A stretch of 64,000 nt of DNA from Spartobacteria bacterium (GTDB lineage: Bacteria; Verrucomicrobiota; Verrucomicrobiia; Chthoniobacterales; Chthoniobacteraceae), in contig JAJPJG010000055.1 in the NCBI GenBank assembly GCA_021324395.1, positions 39,338 to 103,337 on the forward strand. Reading direction: 5' to 3'. Each line of letters opens with the position of its first letter. Position 1 is the first letter of the stretch. Below are positions 42,559 to 51,080 of the stretch, one piece after another. Below the pieces are notes generated by a model. The model did no database searches. It saw nothing but the letters and a program-made list of their open reading frames with translations, and was not told the DNA's origin. Both the position numbers and the translations under genes were made by a program.

Positions 42559-43084
42559 AGTTCTGAAATGCTGTGAGGTCCAATACCGACGCCGGCGGCC
42601 CATCGGCGAGCCATTCCCTGGAACGCACCAGGAAGATTGCTGCAGGTGCGGCAAGCCGCTGCCGTGGGATCCGAAATTCGAGGATCTGAGCAACGACGTC
42701 ATGGAAGCGGCGCAGCCGATCATCTCGAGCAAACCCGATTTCCGCTGCCGCGTCGCGAGCACTGAGGCAAGGCCGGTGGACGACACCGGCGTGCGGCTCC
42801 GCAATTTTCACACGTGCGGCGCGGAGATCTTCACCGGTTATTCCAATTTCAACGGACATCACTTCGATGTGCATTTTTACGAGTCACGCGAAGAGGCCGA
42901 TCCGATCTGCGAATGTCCGCATTGCGGCGATCCGTTACACACCGGAAATGTCCGGACTCCGCACGAGTTTATCGACATCAATCTCCGCGAGCCGGCGGAG
43001 GAAACGCACCCGAGCGGACTCAGCGGCGAGCACGACGTCGTGCTCGATGCGATCCACGAAGAGGCGCTGCATGGAGTGGAGTGA
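42542..43084 (+). CDS. zinc-ribbon phage protein containing a terminase-like segment
   Basis: 180 residues. CCRCGKPLPWD and a later CECPHCGDPLHTG form a zinc-ribbon pair. Residues about 54-74 (EAAQPIISSKPDFRCRVAS) nearly copy residues 187-204 of the terminase in this prophage, and the underlying 60 bp match at 55 positions (42703-42762 versus 48095-48154). The start is uncertain: ATG 42542 overlaps the lipoprotein end by 17 bp, and 42485 is also in frame. Its stop overlaps the next ATG by one base. Confidence 0.6.
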   Translation: MKLVVEVLKCCEVQYRRRRPIGEPFPGTHQEDCCRCGKPLPWDPKFEDLSNDVMEAAQPIISSKPDFRCRVASTEARPVDDTGVRLRNFHTCGAEIFTGYSNFNGHHFDVHFYESREEADPICECPHCGDPLHTGNVRTPHEFIDINLREPAEETHPSGLSGEHDVVLDAIHEEALHGVE

Positions 43085-43830
43085 TGAGCACGCAACCCGA
43101 GTTCGACTTCAACGCGCAGCCGGCATCGGAACAGGCGCCGGCGGACATCGCGGAGAAAATCAAAAAGCTTTTGCGGCTCGGCAAATCGTCGAACCGGCAC
43201 GAAGCGGAGCTCGCGCTCGAGCGCGCATTCCGGCTCGCGCAAAAATATCGCATCGACGTCGAGAGCCTCGATCTCGATGAGGAAAGCGAGAAGCTCGCGC
43301 ACGAATGGTTCCGCTTTGAAAAACGCGCGGGCTACCTACATTACCGCGCAATGAATGTGGTGGAGGGATTCTTCCGCGTGAAGGTCGGATGGTCCATTTC
43401 GCGCATTGTTTTCATTGGTCGCCCCACCGATGTCATGATTGCGCGTTACGCCTTCGACTTCATTGTGCGCACCGGCAAACGGGAGTTGCGCGGTTTTGAA
43501 ATCAGCGAGCGCAACGCGCGTCGGAAAATGAGCACCGGCAAGCGCGAAAATTTCATCGAGGGATTCATCTACGGAATCATTCAGCAACTCAAAACCGTTT
43601 CGGAAGAGATCGTTCTCGATGACGCGAAGACGGCAATCGTCGTGGCGGAGGAAGCCGCGCGCGAACGCTACTTTCATGAACGTCTTGGAGGCAGCAAAGA
43701 GGAGCGATCTCTGCCGACGCCACGCCTGAACAGAACCGCGCTGATGCACGGCTACGATCGCGGCCGCGAGACGCGCATCAACCAGCCGTTAAACAATGGC
43801 GCGAGCGCCGCGCCGTTGATGTTGACATGA
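43084..43830 (+). CDS. DUF2786-containing phage protein
   Basis: 248 residues. After an acidic leader, the DUF2786 segment reads IAEKIKKLLRLGKSSNRHEAELALERAFRLAQKYRIDVESLD (about 23-65), followed by a larger domain with RIVFIGRPTDVMIARYAFDF and GKRENFIEGFIYGI. The domain is common in phage and mobile elements but has no established activity. One-base overlap with the previous gene and ATGA overlap with the next. Confidence 0.75.
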   Translation: MSTQPEFDFNAQPASEQAPADIAEKIKKLLRLGKSSNRHEAELALERAFRLAQKYRIDVESLDLDEESEKLAHEWFRFEKRAGYLHYRAMNVVEGFFRVKVGWSISRIVFIGRPTDVMIARYAFDFIVRTGKRELRGFEISERNARRKMSTGKRENFIEGFIYGIIQQLKTVSEEIVLDDAKTAIVVAEEAARERYFHERLGGSKEERSLPTPRLNRTALMHGYDRGRETRINQPLNNGASAAPLMLT

Positions 43831-44018
43831 ACTACGACGAGCTGCGCCCGAATACAAAGCGCCTGCTCGCGCGTTTTTTCGATGTGAGCGACGACGGGCT
43901 CGCCGCCACGCGCCGGGTCAAGCCGCAAAGCATCGAGAGCGCCGTCGCTTGGTGCCGCGCGGAGCGCAACCGGATCAAACAACGCGCCTATCTCGCGCGG
44001 AAGCGATCGCGCGCATGA
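43827..44018 (+). CDS. small phage protein
   Basis: 63 residues, basic and helical, ending RIKQRAYLARKRSRA. ATGA overlaps on both sides. No recognised domain. Confidence 0.5.
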   Translation: MNYDELRPNTKRLLARFFDVSDDGLAATRRVKPQSIESAVAWCRAERNRIKQRAYLARKRSRA

Positions 44019-44341
44019 GCGATCAACTCGATCTCGATTTCATCCGCACGGAGCCGGCGCAGCTCGAGCTCTTTCGCGGATTGCTCGCGAAGCATGGCTG
44101 GTTGACACGCAAGGAACTCTGCGCGCAGACAGGGTGGAGCGAGCGGATCGTGCGCAAGGTCGCGGAGCAGCTCGGCGCGGAAGTGGTGCGCGGGCAGCGC
44201 GGCTTCAAGCTCACCTCGCAGATCGAGCGCGAGGAAATCGGCGTGATGCAGCAGGCGTCCGACGCCGCGATCAGCCAGGGCAAGGCGATGATCCGCTACG
44301 GTGTGGCGTTGCGGCGCGTGTTGCACTCCCTCGTCGGCTAA
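44015..44341 (+). CDS. winged-helix phage protein
   Basis: 108 residues with a winged-helix pattern: LAKHGWLTRKELCAQTGWSERIVRKVAEQLG, then VVRGQRGFKLTSQIEREEI, followed by a helix. It is the last gene of the packed early/middle run; a 95-bp gap with the GGTGTGGTTGGTG element follows. This is the position of Mor/C-type activators in Mu, so a role in switching on late genes is plausible (inference). Confidence 0.65.
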   Translation: MSDQLDLDFIRTEPAQLELFRGLLAKHGWLTRKELCAQTGWSERIVRKVAEQLGAEVVRGQRGFKLTSQIEREEIGVMQQASDAAISQGKAMIRYGVALRRVLHSLVG

Positions 44342-44370
44342 GAAATCAAAAACCGTAGACGGTGACGGTT

Positions 44371-44383
44371 GGTGTGGTTGGTG
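44371..44383 (+). promoter_or_regulatory. repeated element GGTGTGGTTGGTG, candidate late-module control site
   Basis: The 13-mer is identical to 53461-53473. Both copies are in the only sizeable gaps of the prophage late region, upstream of the lysis module and upstream of the scaffold/capsid module, and both are followed by TCT within two bases. Likely an activator or promoter element; no -10 box is obvious. Confidence 0.5.
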
Positions 44384-44436
44384 GTCTGGATGCTTTTGCG
44401 GAGGCGCGGCAAGGTGCGGCTTTCAACCGATTCACC

Positions 44437-44622
44437 ATGAACATCGTCGCTTATCTCCAGGGCAAAAAAACCTACATCGTGATGGCCATCGCGTTTGTTT
44501 ACTTCGGCGGGGTCGGCATCGGCCTCTGGCCGCACAACATCGCGATCGACGGCATCCTTGCCTCGGCGGGAGGAGCGGCGCTGCGCGCGGGAGTCGCAAA
44601 AAACGCAATCAACACGCCGTAA
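44437..44622 (+). CDS. holin-like small membrane protein
   Basis: 61 residues with a central hydrophobic helix (TYIVMAIAFVYFGGVGIGLW) and a second weaker helix (AIDGILASAGGAALRAGVA). Its placement at the head of the lysis section, before two lipoproteins and a glycoside hydrolase, suggests a holin. The start at 44437 avoids an unlikely upstream extension. Confidence 0.6.
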   Translation: MNIVAYLQGKKTYIVMAIAFVYFGGVGIGLWPHNIAIDGILASAGGAALRAGVAKNAINTP

Positions 44623-44632
44623 AACAAAAATC

Positions 44633-45016
44633 ATGAAAACAAAACACGCCGCACTCACCCTCATTCTGCTCGCCGTCTCCGCCGTCACCGGCTGCGCATG
44701 GATGCAGCAGCATCAATCGCAAATCCAGACCGCGGAGAAAACGATCGCGACCGCCGCGCAAGTCGCCGCGCCGTTTGTCAGCAACAAAAAGATTTCCGAC
44801 GACCTTTACGCCGTCGCGGCCGTCGCGAATGCGTATGGCTCCGAGCCGGTGCCGACGAACATCCTGCAGGCGACAACGCAGCTCCCGCAAGTCGCCGGCG
44901 TGGTGCTCCCGCTCGTGACCGGACGCCAGAACTCCGCGCAAACCGTGAAGATTCTCGACGGCGCCGCTCAGATCCTCGCCTCACTCGGCGGCAGCGCACC
45001 ACCGGCCGCGCAGTAG
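44633..45016 (+). CDS. phage lipoprotein
   Basis: 127 residues: a lipoprotein signal (ALTLILLAVSAVTGC, Cys at 21), then a helical Ala/Gln-rich domain (MQQHQSQIQTAEKTIATAAQVAAPFV). Lies in the lysis section between the holin-like gene and a second small lipoprotein. An outer-membrane spanin-like role is possible. Confidence 0.65.
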   Translation: MKTKHAALTLILLAVSAVTGCAWMQQHQSQIQTAEKTIATAAQVAAPFVSNKKISDDLYAVAAVANAYGSEPVPTNILQATTQLPQVAGVVLPLVTGRQNSAQTVKILDGAAQILASLGGSAPPAAQ

Positions 45017-45043
45017 CGCAGCCGCCCACACACCGCCGACGCG

Positions 45044-45214
45044 ATGCTCCGGCTTATTCCACTCTGCGCGCTGCTCTTCGCCGGCTGTGCCGGCTACGAC
45101 GTGAAGATCGGCGCCGCGTGGAAGATGACCGATGGCAGCGAGCTCGGCGCGAGCGTGGATGTCACGCGGCTGCGCGACGCCAAGACCGTGGTGCTGCCGC
45201 ATTTCGTAAAATGA
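45044..45214 (+). CDS. small phage lipoprotein, spanin-like candidate
   Basis: 56 residues: a short signal with lipobox LLFAGC, then GYDVKIGAAWKMTDGSELGA. Size and position fit an outer-membrane spanin subunit, but no partner is proven; a neighbour with one membrane helix starts at its stop (ATGA). Confidence 0.6.
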   Translation: MLRLIPLCALLFAGCAGYDVKIGAAWKMTDGSELGASVDVTRLRDAKTVVLPHFVK

Positions 45215-45327
45215 AAATCTTCATCGTCATCATTGCCATTTTTACTTCCGCCGCGGTGATCATCGCGCCGTTTTTTCGCCCGACACCGCGCCGGCGTTTC
45301 GAGTTCAGCAACCACGGAACGGAATGA
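45211..45327 (+). CDS. 38-residue membrane peptide
   Basis: One membrane helix (KIFIVIIAIFTSAAVIIAPF) and a basic tail (RPTPRRRFEFSNHG). ATGA overlaps on both sides support translation. Possibly part of lysis. Confidence 0.5.
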   Translation: MKIFIVIIAIFTSAAVIIAPFFRPTPRRRFEFSNHGTE

Positions 45328-45530
45328 GACAGGACGCCGCCAAACGCCACGCCCAGGAACTCACCGGCAAACCGTGTAAAACACGCGTCGTGAAGCTCGA
45401 TCCCGCCGCGCCCAAGCGCTGCTGCATCTACATCGACGGTGCGACGCAGACGCCCTACCACGGCGAGACGTGGCAGGAAGCGGCGGACAAATTGAGCGTG
45501 CGCTACAAGCACCGGAGGAAAAGGAAATGA
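45324..45530 (+). CDS. small basic phage protein
   Basis: 68 residues with a dsRBD- or ribonuclease-H-like short strand pattern (KTRVVKLDPAAPKRCCIYID, then GATQTPYHGETWQEAADKL). ATGA overlaps on both sides. Unknown. Confidence 0.5.
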   Translation: MRQDAAKRHAQELTGKPCKTRVVKLDPAAPKRCCIYIDGATQTPYHGETWQEAADKLSVRYKHRRKRK

Positions 45531-46075
45531 TCGGCATCGCGCAGATCGGCGACGTGGTGATCCGGCAGGAGCGCAGCACCGGCGCGACGATTTTCATCGC
45601 CGGCATGCGCATCGATGCCGATGGCTCGCCGCACGCGTATCATCCCGACAACGTCTCCGGCCTCGACGATCTCACAAACGCCGGCAAGCCGGGGCAATGG
45701 TGGGGCCTCGCATGCGACCACGAGGGCGAGCCGTATGTGCAGCGTGCGGGCGATCCGGCGCCGGGCTTTTACGTCTCGCAGACCGCGCTCGAGTATCGCC
45801 AGTTCAACGAGGAGGACCCGCGCCGCTACGTCGACAGCGAGCAGATTCCCTACATCGTGCTGCCGCGCGGTTATCCCTGCAAACCGCAGCTCGGTTGCGA
45901 CGTGAGCGTCGTCAACCTGCGCAACAAAAAATTCTCGCACGCAATCTACGGCGACGTCGGGCCGGCGGATCAAATCGGCGAAGGCTCGATCGCGCTGGCA
46001 AAGGCGCTCGGCATCAATCCCGACGCGCGCACCGGAGGCATCGCCAACGGAATTTTATACATCGTCCACGCATGA
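45527..46075 (+). CDS. GH75 chitosanase-like glycosidase, candidate endolysin
   Basis: 182 residues without signal peptide. Family-75 features are ATIFIAGMRIDADGSPHAYHP at the N-terminus, then the catalytic pair D143 in YGDVGPADQIGEGSI and E152 in GEGSIALAKALGI. Known members cleave chitosan. Placed after a holin-like gene in the lysis section, it probably degrades the peptidoglycan sugar backbone. Activity on cell wall is inferred. ATGA overlaps both neighbours. Confidence 0.75.
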   Translation: MIGIAQIGDVVIRQERSTGATIFIAGMRIDADGSPHAYHPDNVSGLDDLTNAGKPGQWWGLACDHEGEPYVQRAGDPAPGFYVSQTALEYRQFNEEDPRRYVDSEQIPYIVLPRGYPCKPQLGCDVSVVNLRNKKFSHAIYGDVGPADQIGEGSIALAKALGINPDARTGGIANGILYIVHA

Positions 46076-46671
46076 TTTTTCTCGGAACTGGATTTGAAAA
46101 CACCGACGCAAGTTTGCTCAGGGATTTGGCGATCATTGCCGCGGCCGTGGTTGCGTTCGCCGCTTCCATCGTCGGGCTGATGGTCGGGATTAAAAAACTC
46201 CGCGAAACACCACTGCCGACAATGGATGAACTCAAAAAACTCGCCTCGAAAGCCAAGTCGGACGGACCGCCGCAACCGCTGGTTGTGCGCGCGGAAGTCG
46301 AATACGTGAAGCAGCCGGATTTCAAGGATTTTGAGGACTACGTGCACGACGCGCATCACAAATTGCGCAACGAGCTGCAGGCGATCCAGAGCTCGGCGGA
46401 CCATCGCGACCAGGCACTCGCCGCGCTCGAGGAACGCTCGCAGGGCTTGAGCACGCAGATCACCACGTTGAGCAGCCGCATGGACACCGGCTTCCTCGAA
46501 TCGGCGAAGAAAAATTCGCAGGCGGTCGGCACCCTGCACGGACAACTCAAAACTGCGGAGATCAAGCTCGCCGCGGTTGAGGCCGATGGAAAAACGAACG
46601 CGCATAAACTCGACCAGATCGATGCAAAACTCGACCGCCTCATTGAACGCGCAGGACGCAAATTGCCATGA
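46072..46671 (+). CDS. single-pass membrane coiled-coil protein (DUF2730-like)
   Basis: 199 residues: an N-terminal membrane helix (AIIAAAVVAFAASIVGLMVG) and a long coiled coil (HHKLRNELQAIQSSADHRDQ, then LAALEERSQGLSTQITTLSS and later heptads). In Mu-like phages a similar protein (gp25/26 region, DUF2730) precedes DUF3486 and the terminase. An inner-membrane spanin is an alternative reading. ATGA overlaps. Confidence 0.6.
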   Translation: MIFLGTGFENTDASLLRDLAIIAAAVVAFAASIVGLMVGIKKLRETPLPTMDELKKLASKAKSDGPPQPLVVRAEVEYVKQPDFKDFEDYVHDAHHKLRNELQAIQSSADHRDQALAALEERSQGLSTQITTLSSRMDTGFLESAKKNSQAVGTLHGQLKTAEIKLAAVEADGKTNAHKLDQIDAKLDRLIERAGRKLP

Positions 46672-46940
46672 ACGCCGAAACGCTCGAACTCCTCCGCGAA
46701 AAAATCCTGATGCAATGCCGCGCCGCGTCATCTCGCGGGATTACGATCGAGACGATTTTGCGCGGGCTTCAAATCGCCGGCTACGTTGTCGACCAGGAAC
46801 AACTCGAGCGCGAGCTGCGCCACCTGGTGAGCGCGGGCCTCATCCAGCCGATCGCCGGCGCGAGCCTGACGCCGGCATTGCGCCGCTACGGCACCACGGC
46901 CGCGGGCGATCACGAGCTCGAGCGACGCGGTCTTTTGTGA
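46668..46940 (+). CDS. winged-helix protein before terminase (gp26-like position)
   Basis: 90 residues with an ArsR/winged-helix arrangement: ASSRGITIETILRGLQIAGY, then VVDQEQLERELRHLVSAGLI. Mu-like phages encode a comparable small winged-helix protein ahead of DUF3486. ATGA overlap with the upstream gene. Confidence 0.65.
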   Translation: MNAETLELLREKILMQCRAASSRGITIETILRGLQIAGYVVDQEQLERELRHLVSAGLIQPIAGASLTPALRRYGTTAAGDHELERRGLL

Positions 46941-46941
46941 C

Positions 46942-47544
46942 ATGGCCGATCAAAACAAAATCGCCCTGGAACTCAGCAGCGAGCAGCTCACCGAGTTTCT
47001 CGACAAGTGCTGGAAAACGCCGCGTTTAACACTCGCGAAAGTGCAGGCGCTCGCGGCGCAATACGGCATCGCCGTTTCGCTGATGGGCGCGAAAAGTTTT
47101 CGCGACACCACCTTTTCACGGCACCTGCAGCGCATCAGCAAAGCCTCTGAACTGGCCGACCAGGTGCGCGAGCTGAAGAAGGCCGGGAGCGGCAAGGCGC
47201 TCGGCGATGCCGCGGAGGCGCTCGTCGGCGAACAGCTCATCGACACGCTCATCGAGTTTGAGGATGCGAAAAACACACACGCGGACGGCGGGCTCGAGGC
47301 GCTCAATGCGCTGAGCAAAATCACGAAGCGATTGACCGACAGCGAACGCGGCCGCGCCGCGCTCGAGCATCGCATCGACACCGACAAAGACGATGCCGCG
47401 CGCCGCGTGCTCAAGGATCCGGAGCTGCTCGCCGCGATCGCCGCGATCGCACGCGACAACTCCATCAACGAGGGCGAAAAAATCGCGCGGGTGCGCAAGC
47501 GGCTCTTTGGCGAGCGGCCACAGAACTTCGAACAGGCGCGATGA
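46942..47544 (+). CDS. DUF3486 family phage protein (Mu gp27-like)
   Basis: 200 residues, helical, with an HTH-like N-terminal region (LTLAKVQALAAQYGIAVSLM, SFRDTTFSRHLQRI) and a charged C-terminus. Position directly before the terminase large subunit matches Mu gp27, a presumed small terminase or packaging partner. ATGA overlap with terminase. Confidence 0.8.
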   Translation: MADQNKIALELSSEQLTEFLDKCWKTPRLTLAKVQALAAQYGIAVSLMGAKSFRDTTFSRHLQRISKASELADQVRELKKAGSGKALGDAAEALVGEQLIDTLIEFEDAKNTHADGGLEALNALSKITKRLTDSERGRAALEHRIDTDKDDAARRVLKDPELLAAIAAIARDNSINEGEKIARVRKRLFGERPQNFEQAR

Positions 47545-49118
47545 TCACGCTCAAGCTCGCGCTAGCCTGGATGACGGTCCTCGGCCACGAATGGAGCCGC
47601 TGGTTTTTGATCTGCATGGTGAGTTCGCTCGCCGTGGTAGTGACGCCCGGCGTCAACAACGACCTGCCGCAGGAACCGCTCGTCAAATTCCGCCAATACC
47701 AGGAACGCGTTTTTTGGGACCACGAAACCAAGACGCAGATCCTGCATTGGTCGCGCCAGATCGGCAAAAGCTACACGCTCGCCGCGTGGGCCGTCGACCG
47801 GCTGCTCAAATATCCCGGCCGACTTGTCACGGTCCTTTCCAACTCGAAGGACAACGGCGCCGAGTTTGCGCTCAAGGCCCAGGAAGTCGCGCAGAAGCTC
47901 GGGCTCGCCGCGCAATACGAGGACCTGAGCGGCGACTTCAAGTTTGAAAACATGCGCCACGAGGTGCGCATCAACGTCGGCGGGAAGATCGGCCGCATCA
48001 AGGTCCTCGCCGCCAACCCGCGCACCGCCCGCGGTTTCTCCGGCGATCTCATCCTCGACGAGTTTGCGTATCACGAGGATTCGCGCGCGATCTGGGAGGC
48101 GGCGGAGCCGATCATCTCGAGCAATCCCGATTTCCTCTGCCGCATCGCGAGCACCGGCAACGGCCGGCTCAACATGTTTTACCAGCTCATCAGCGAGGCG
48201 CGGATCTCGTATTACCGCGTGCGCCGCTCGGACGCGTGGAAAATGGGCGCGATCAAGATCTACAGCGCGATCGACGGCCGCGAAGTCACGCCGGATGAAG
48301 CGCGCGCGGAGGCGAGCGACAAACGCGCGTATGATCAAAACTACGAGTGCACATTCGAGGATGAAAGCATGCCGCTGCTCACGCAGGAGCTCATCAGCGC
48401 GGCGGAGCGGATCACCGGGCTCACGATCGATCATGGCGAATGGAGCATGGCGACGATCCAGCGGCTTTTCCGCGCGGACGGAATTTTGGAAGCCGGCTAC
48501 GACATTGCACGCTTTCGCGATTTGTCGGTGATCACGGTGCTGGAACGCGTCGGCCCCGTGCGCCGGATGATCGGCATGCTGGTGATGGAAAACATGCGCG
48601 GGCCGCAACAGATCGAGCAGGCGCGCGTCCTGTGCCGGATGCCGAAGTTTCGCCGGATGGAAATCGACATGACGGGATTGGGCCTTTTCCTTTTCGAGCA
48701 GCTCGAGGATGAGTTCGGCAGCGATAAAATCGGCGGCGTGAATTTCTCGACCACGGAACCGGTCACCGATCGCATCCGCACCGAGGGCCGCTCGGCATTG
48801 ACCGCGAAAGTCACCGAGATCATGGCGACGGAGCTGCTCGGTTGTTTCGAGGACAAGACGATCGAGATTTTTGCCGATCCCGATTTACGCGACGATCTGC
48901 GCAAGCCGGAGAAAGTCACTTCTCCCGGCGGCCGTGTCAGCATCGCCTCGAGCCGCGACGCGAAAGGCCATGCCGATCGCTTCTGGTCGATCGCGCTCGC
49001 CGTCCGCGCCGGCTCACACGAGGGCGATCCCGGCACCTTCCATCGCTTCGTGCAAAGCATCTCGCAGCGTTTCAGCCGCACCGTCGCGCGTCGCGATCGC
49101 ACCTGCATCGGATTATGA
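47541..49118 (+). CDS. phage terminase large subunit (Mu gp28-like)
   Basis: 525 residues. The ATPase domain has an adenine-binding region FRQYQERVFWDHE, a Walker A-like HWSRQIGKSYT (70-79) and Walker B DLILDEFAYH (D173/E174). The coupling motif is IASTGNG. The nuclease domain carries acidic residues in AGYDIARFRDLSVI and MEIDMTGLG. It packages DNA into the head with flanking host DNA in Mu-type phages. Residues 187-204 are near-duplicated in the zinc-ribbon protein at 42542. ATGA overlap with the portal gene. Confidence 0.92.
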   Translation: MITLKLALAWMTVLGHEWSRWFLICMVSSLAVVVTPGVNNDLPQEPLVKFRQYQERVFWDHETKTQILHWSRQIGKSYTLAAWAVDRLLKYPGRLVTVLSNSKDNGAEFALKAQEVAQKLGLAAQYEDLSGDFKFENMRHEVRINVGGKIGRIKVLAANPRTARGFSGDLILDEFAYHEDSRAIWEAAEPIISSNPDFLCRIASTGNGRLNMFYQLISEARISYYRVRRSDAWKMGAIKIYSAIDGREVTPDEARAEASDKRAYDQNYECTFEDESMPLLTQELISAAERITGLTIDHGEWSMATIQRLFRADGILEAGYDIARFRDLSVITVLERVGPVRRMIGMLVMENMRGPQQIEQARVLCRMPKFRRMEIDMTGLGLFLFEQLEDEFGSDKIGGVNFSTTEPVTDRIRTEGRSALTAKVTEIMATELLGCFEDKTIEIFADPDLRDDLRKPEKVTSPGGRVSIASSRDAKGHADRFWSIALAVRAGSHEGDPGTFHRFVQSISQRFSRTVARRDRTCIGL

Positions 49119-50722
49119 ACCAGCTCGCCTCCAGTTCGCCGCTTTGGCGCCTGATCAACCTCAACCCGCTCATCGGCCTCAGCGCGCCGCGGCTCGTCTC
49201 GCATTTTCACTACGGCGAGCGCGGGCAGTATGCCGACCTGCAGTGGCTCTACCGCTTCATCGAGAAGCGCGACGCGGTCGTGCGCGCGGTGAAACGCCGG
49301 CTCAGCAACGCTCTCACCGGGCTCGACTGGTCGATCAAGCCGATGCCCGGCTACGACGAAAACGATCCCGACGTCAAAAAGCAGAGCAAGGAACTCAAGG
49401 AGGCTTACGACAAAGTGTCGAACCTGCGCAAGGCGCTCACCTTTCTCGCGCTCGCCGATCTGCGCGGCTTTGCGCACCTCGAGAAAATTTACGCGGGCGA
49501 AAACGCCGGCACCGGCGCCGATCCGTGGGATGTGACCGAGCTGCGCATCGTCCCGCAATGGCATTGGGTGCGCGACGGGCTTTATGGCGACTGGTGCTAC
49601 AACGAAGAGGCGCTGCAGTGGCTGTCGCCGGATAATCCGGTCAACCCGGAGCATTTCGTCATCCGCGACGTCGACGATCCGGCCGACGAGATTTTCACGA
49701 TCTGTTTTTTGCGCAAAAACACGAACGAGAAAGATTGGGATGGTTTCCTCGAGACTTACGGGATCCCACCGATCTTCATCGAGGGACCGCCGAACGTGCC
49801 GAAGGAAAAAGAGGGCGAATACCAAAGCATGGCTGAGAAGGTCGTCAGCGACACGCGCGGCTACATCCCGAACGGCGCGAAGGTCCACACGCTCACCGGC
49901 CGCGAGGGCGCGACCAATCCGTTTTCCGATCGCTTGAAATATCTCGATGAGATGATCGTGATTGCCGGCACCAGCGGCAAACTCACGGTCCTCAACGAAG
50001 CGACCGGCATCGGCGGCAGCCAGGGGAAGGTGCACCAGGACACGTTTAACGAAGTCGCCGCCGCGCAGGCCGCGCAGGTGAGCGAGATCATGCAGGAGCA
50101 TTTCGATCGCGTGTTCCTGCAGCGGAAATTCCCGAACCAGCAGCCGATGGTTTATTTTGAATTTGCGCCGGTGGACGAGGAGGATACGCAGGCGCACGTG
50201 GACAACGCGCAGAAGCTCGGGCAGGCCGGTTACGACATCGATCTCGAGCAGCTCGGCGAAAAAAGCGGCTACAAGCTCTCGCGCCGCGCCGCACCCGCAC
50301 CCGCACAAAATTCGTTACCGCAAAAAGAAGCAGCGCCGGCGCAGCAACCCGACACAGCGGCGAAAGTCACAGCGCCGCAACCGGCCGGGAAACCGGTTGC
50401 TGACGCACCGGCAACGAGCTCGAGCGGCGAGGCCGATCCACAGCTCGTGCAAAACGCGATCGCCGCGGATCTCGGCGTCCAGGCGCGCTGGCTCGCGCCG
50501 CTCAACCAGCTTTTCAGCGATCTCATCGCAAAGGCGAATGACGGCACGCTCGACGACGCCGCGCTCGCCGCCGCGGTGAAGCAGGCGCAGAGCTCGATGC
50601 CCGAGCTGCTCGGCGAACTCAATGTCGCGGAGCTGCAGGGGGCGATTGAAAAGGCGATCGGGCCTGCGGCCGTCAAGGGCGCGACCGACGCCATCCGCGC
50701 AAAGGTCCAGCCAGCCGCTTAA
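49115..50722 (+). CDS. portal protein, DUF935 (Mu gp29-like)
   Basis: 535 residues. Conserved DUF935 pattern: YADLQWLYRFIEKRDAVVRAVKRRLSNAL, then IVPQWHWVRDG, ETYGIPPIFIEG and YLDEMIVIAGTSGKLTVLNEATG. It has an Ala/Pro/Gln-rich linker near 390-440. The portal is the dodecameric ring through which DNA enters. It starts within the terminase stop (ATGA) and precedes the MuF gene as in Mu. Confidence 0.92.
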   Translation: MNQLASSSPLWRLINLNPLIGLSAPRLVSHFHYGERGQYADLQWLYRFIEKRDAVVRAVKRRLSNALTGLDWSIKPMPGYDENDPDVKKQSKELKEAYDKVSNLRKALTFLALADLRGFAHLEKIYAGENAGTGADPWDVTELRIVPQWHWVRDGLYGDWCYNEEALQWLSPDNPVNPEHFVIRDVDDPADEIFTICFLRKNTNEKDWDGFLETYGIPPIFIEGPPNVPKEKEGEYQSMAEKVVSDTRGYIPNGAKVHTLTGREGATNPFSDRLKYLDEMIVIAGTSGKLTVLNEATGIGGSQGKVHQDTFNEVAAAQAAQVSEIMQEHFDRVFLQRKFPNQQPMVYFEFAPVDEEDTQAHVDNAQKLGQAGYDIDLEQLGEKSGYKLSRRAAPAPAQNSLPQKEAAPAQQPDTAAKVTAPQPAGKPVADAPATSSSGEADPQLVQNAIAADLGVQARWLAPLNQLFSDLIAKANDGTLDDAALAAAVKQAQSSMPELLGELNVAELQGAIEKAIGPAAVKGATDAIRAKVQPAA

Positions 50723-50867
50723 AATGCCCGCCAGCGATTTTTCGCGCGTCAACGGTGCGGATTTTCCGTCACGCGTGTTTGCAGAGCCGTGGTGCGTTTT
50801 GCAGAACGCTTTAAAAGGCGGTGACGAGCAGGAAAAGCAGCGCGGCTGAACCTTCCGACAATTTTAA

Positions 50868-51080
50868 ATGGAAATGTCCAGTAAACGACGCATCCGTAGA
50901 AAATCCTGCACGGGCAAGGTCCAGTTTCCCGATCTCACCCGCGCCACCGCCGCGAGTATCGCGCTTTTCAAAAACAAAGGAGAGCGCGTCGGCGCGTATC
51001 GCTGCCGCTTTTGCAAGCAGTATCACATCGGCCACAAACCGGGATCATTCATCCAGCTCGTGAAAGGACAGACTGAATGA
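50868..51080 (+). CDS. small zinc-binding phage protein
   Basis: 70 residues, basic at the N-terminus (SSKRRIRRKSCTGKVQFPD) with YRCRFCKQYHIGHKPG, a C-x2-C...H-x2-H zinc module. Nearby ATG codons at 50868 and 50874. The 145-bp gap before it contains no gene. Function unknown; ATGA overlap with the next gene. Confidence 0.6.
   Translation: MEMSSKRRIRRKSCTGKVQFPDLTRATAASIALFKNKGERVGAYRCRFCKQYHIGHKPGSFIQLVKGQTE

Noticed and set aside
48497..50308. 603-codon minus-strand frame opposite terminase and portal
   Set aside because: Shadow of two strongly supported genes; low-complexity translation without domains.
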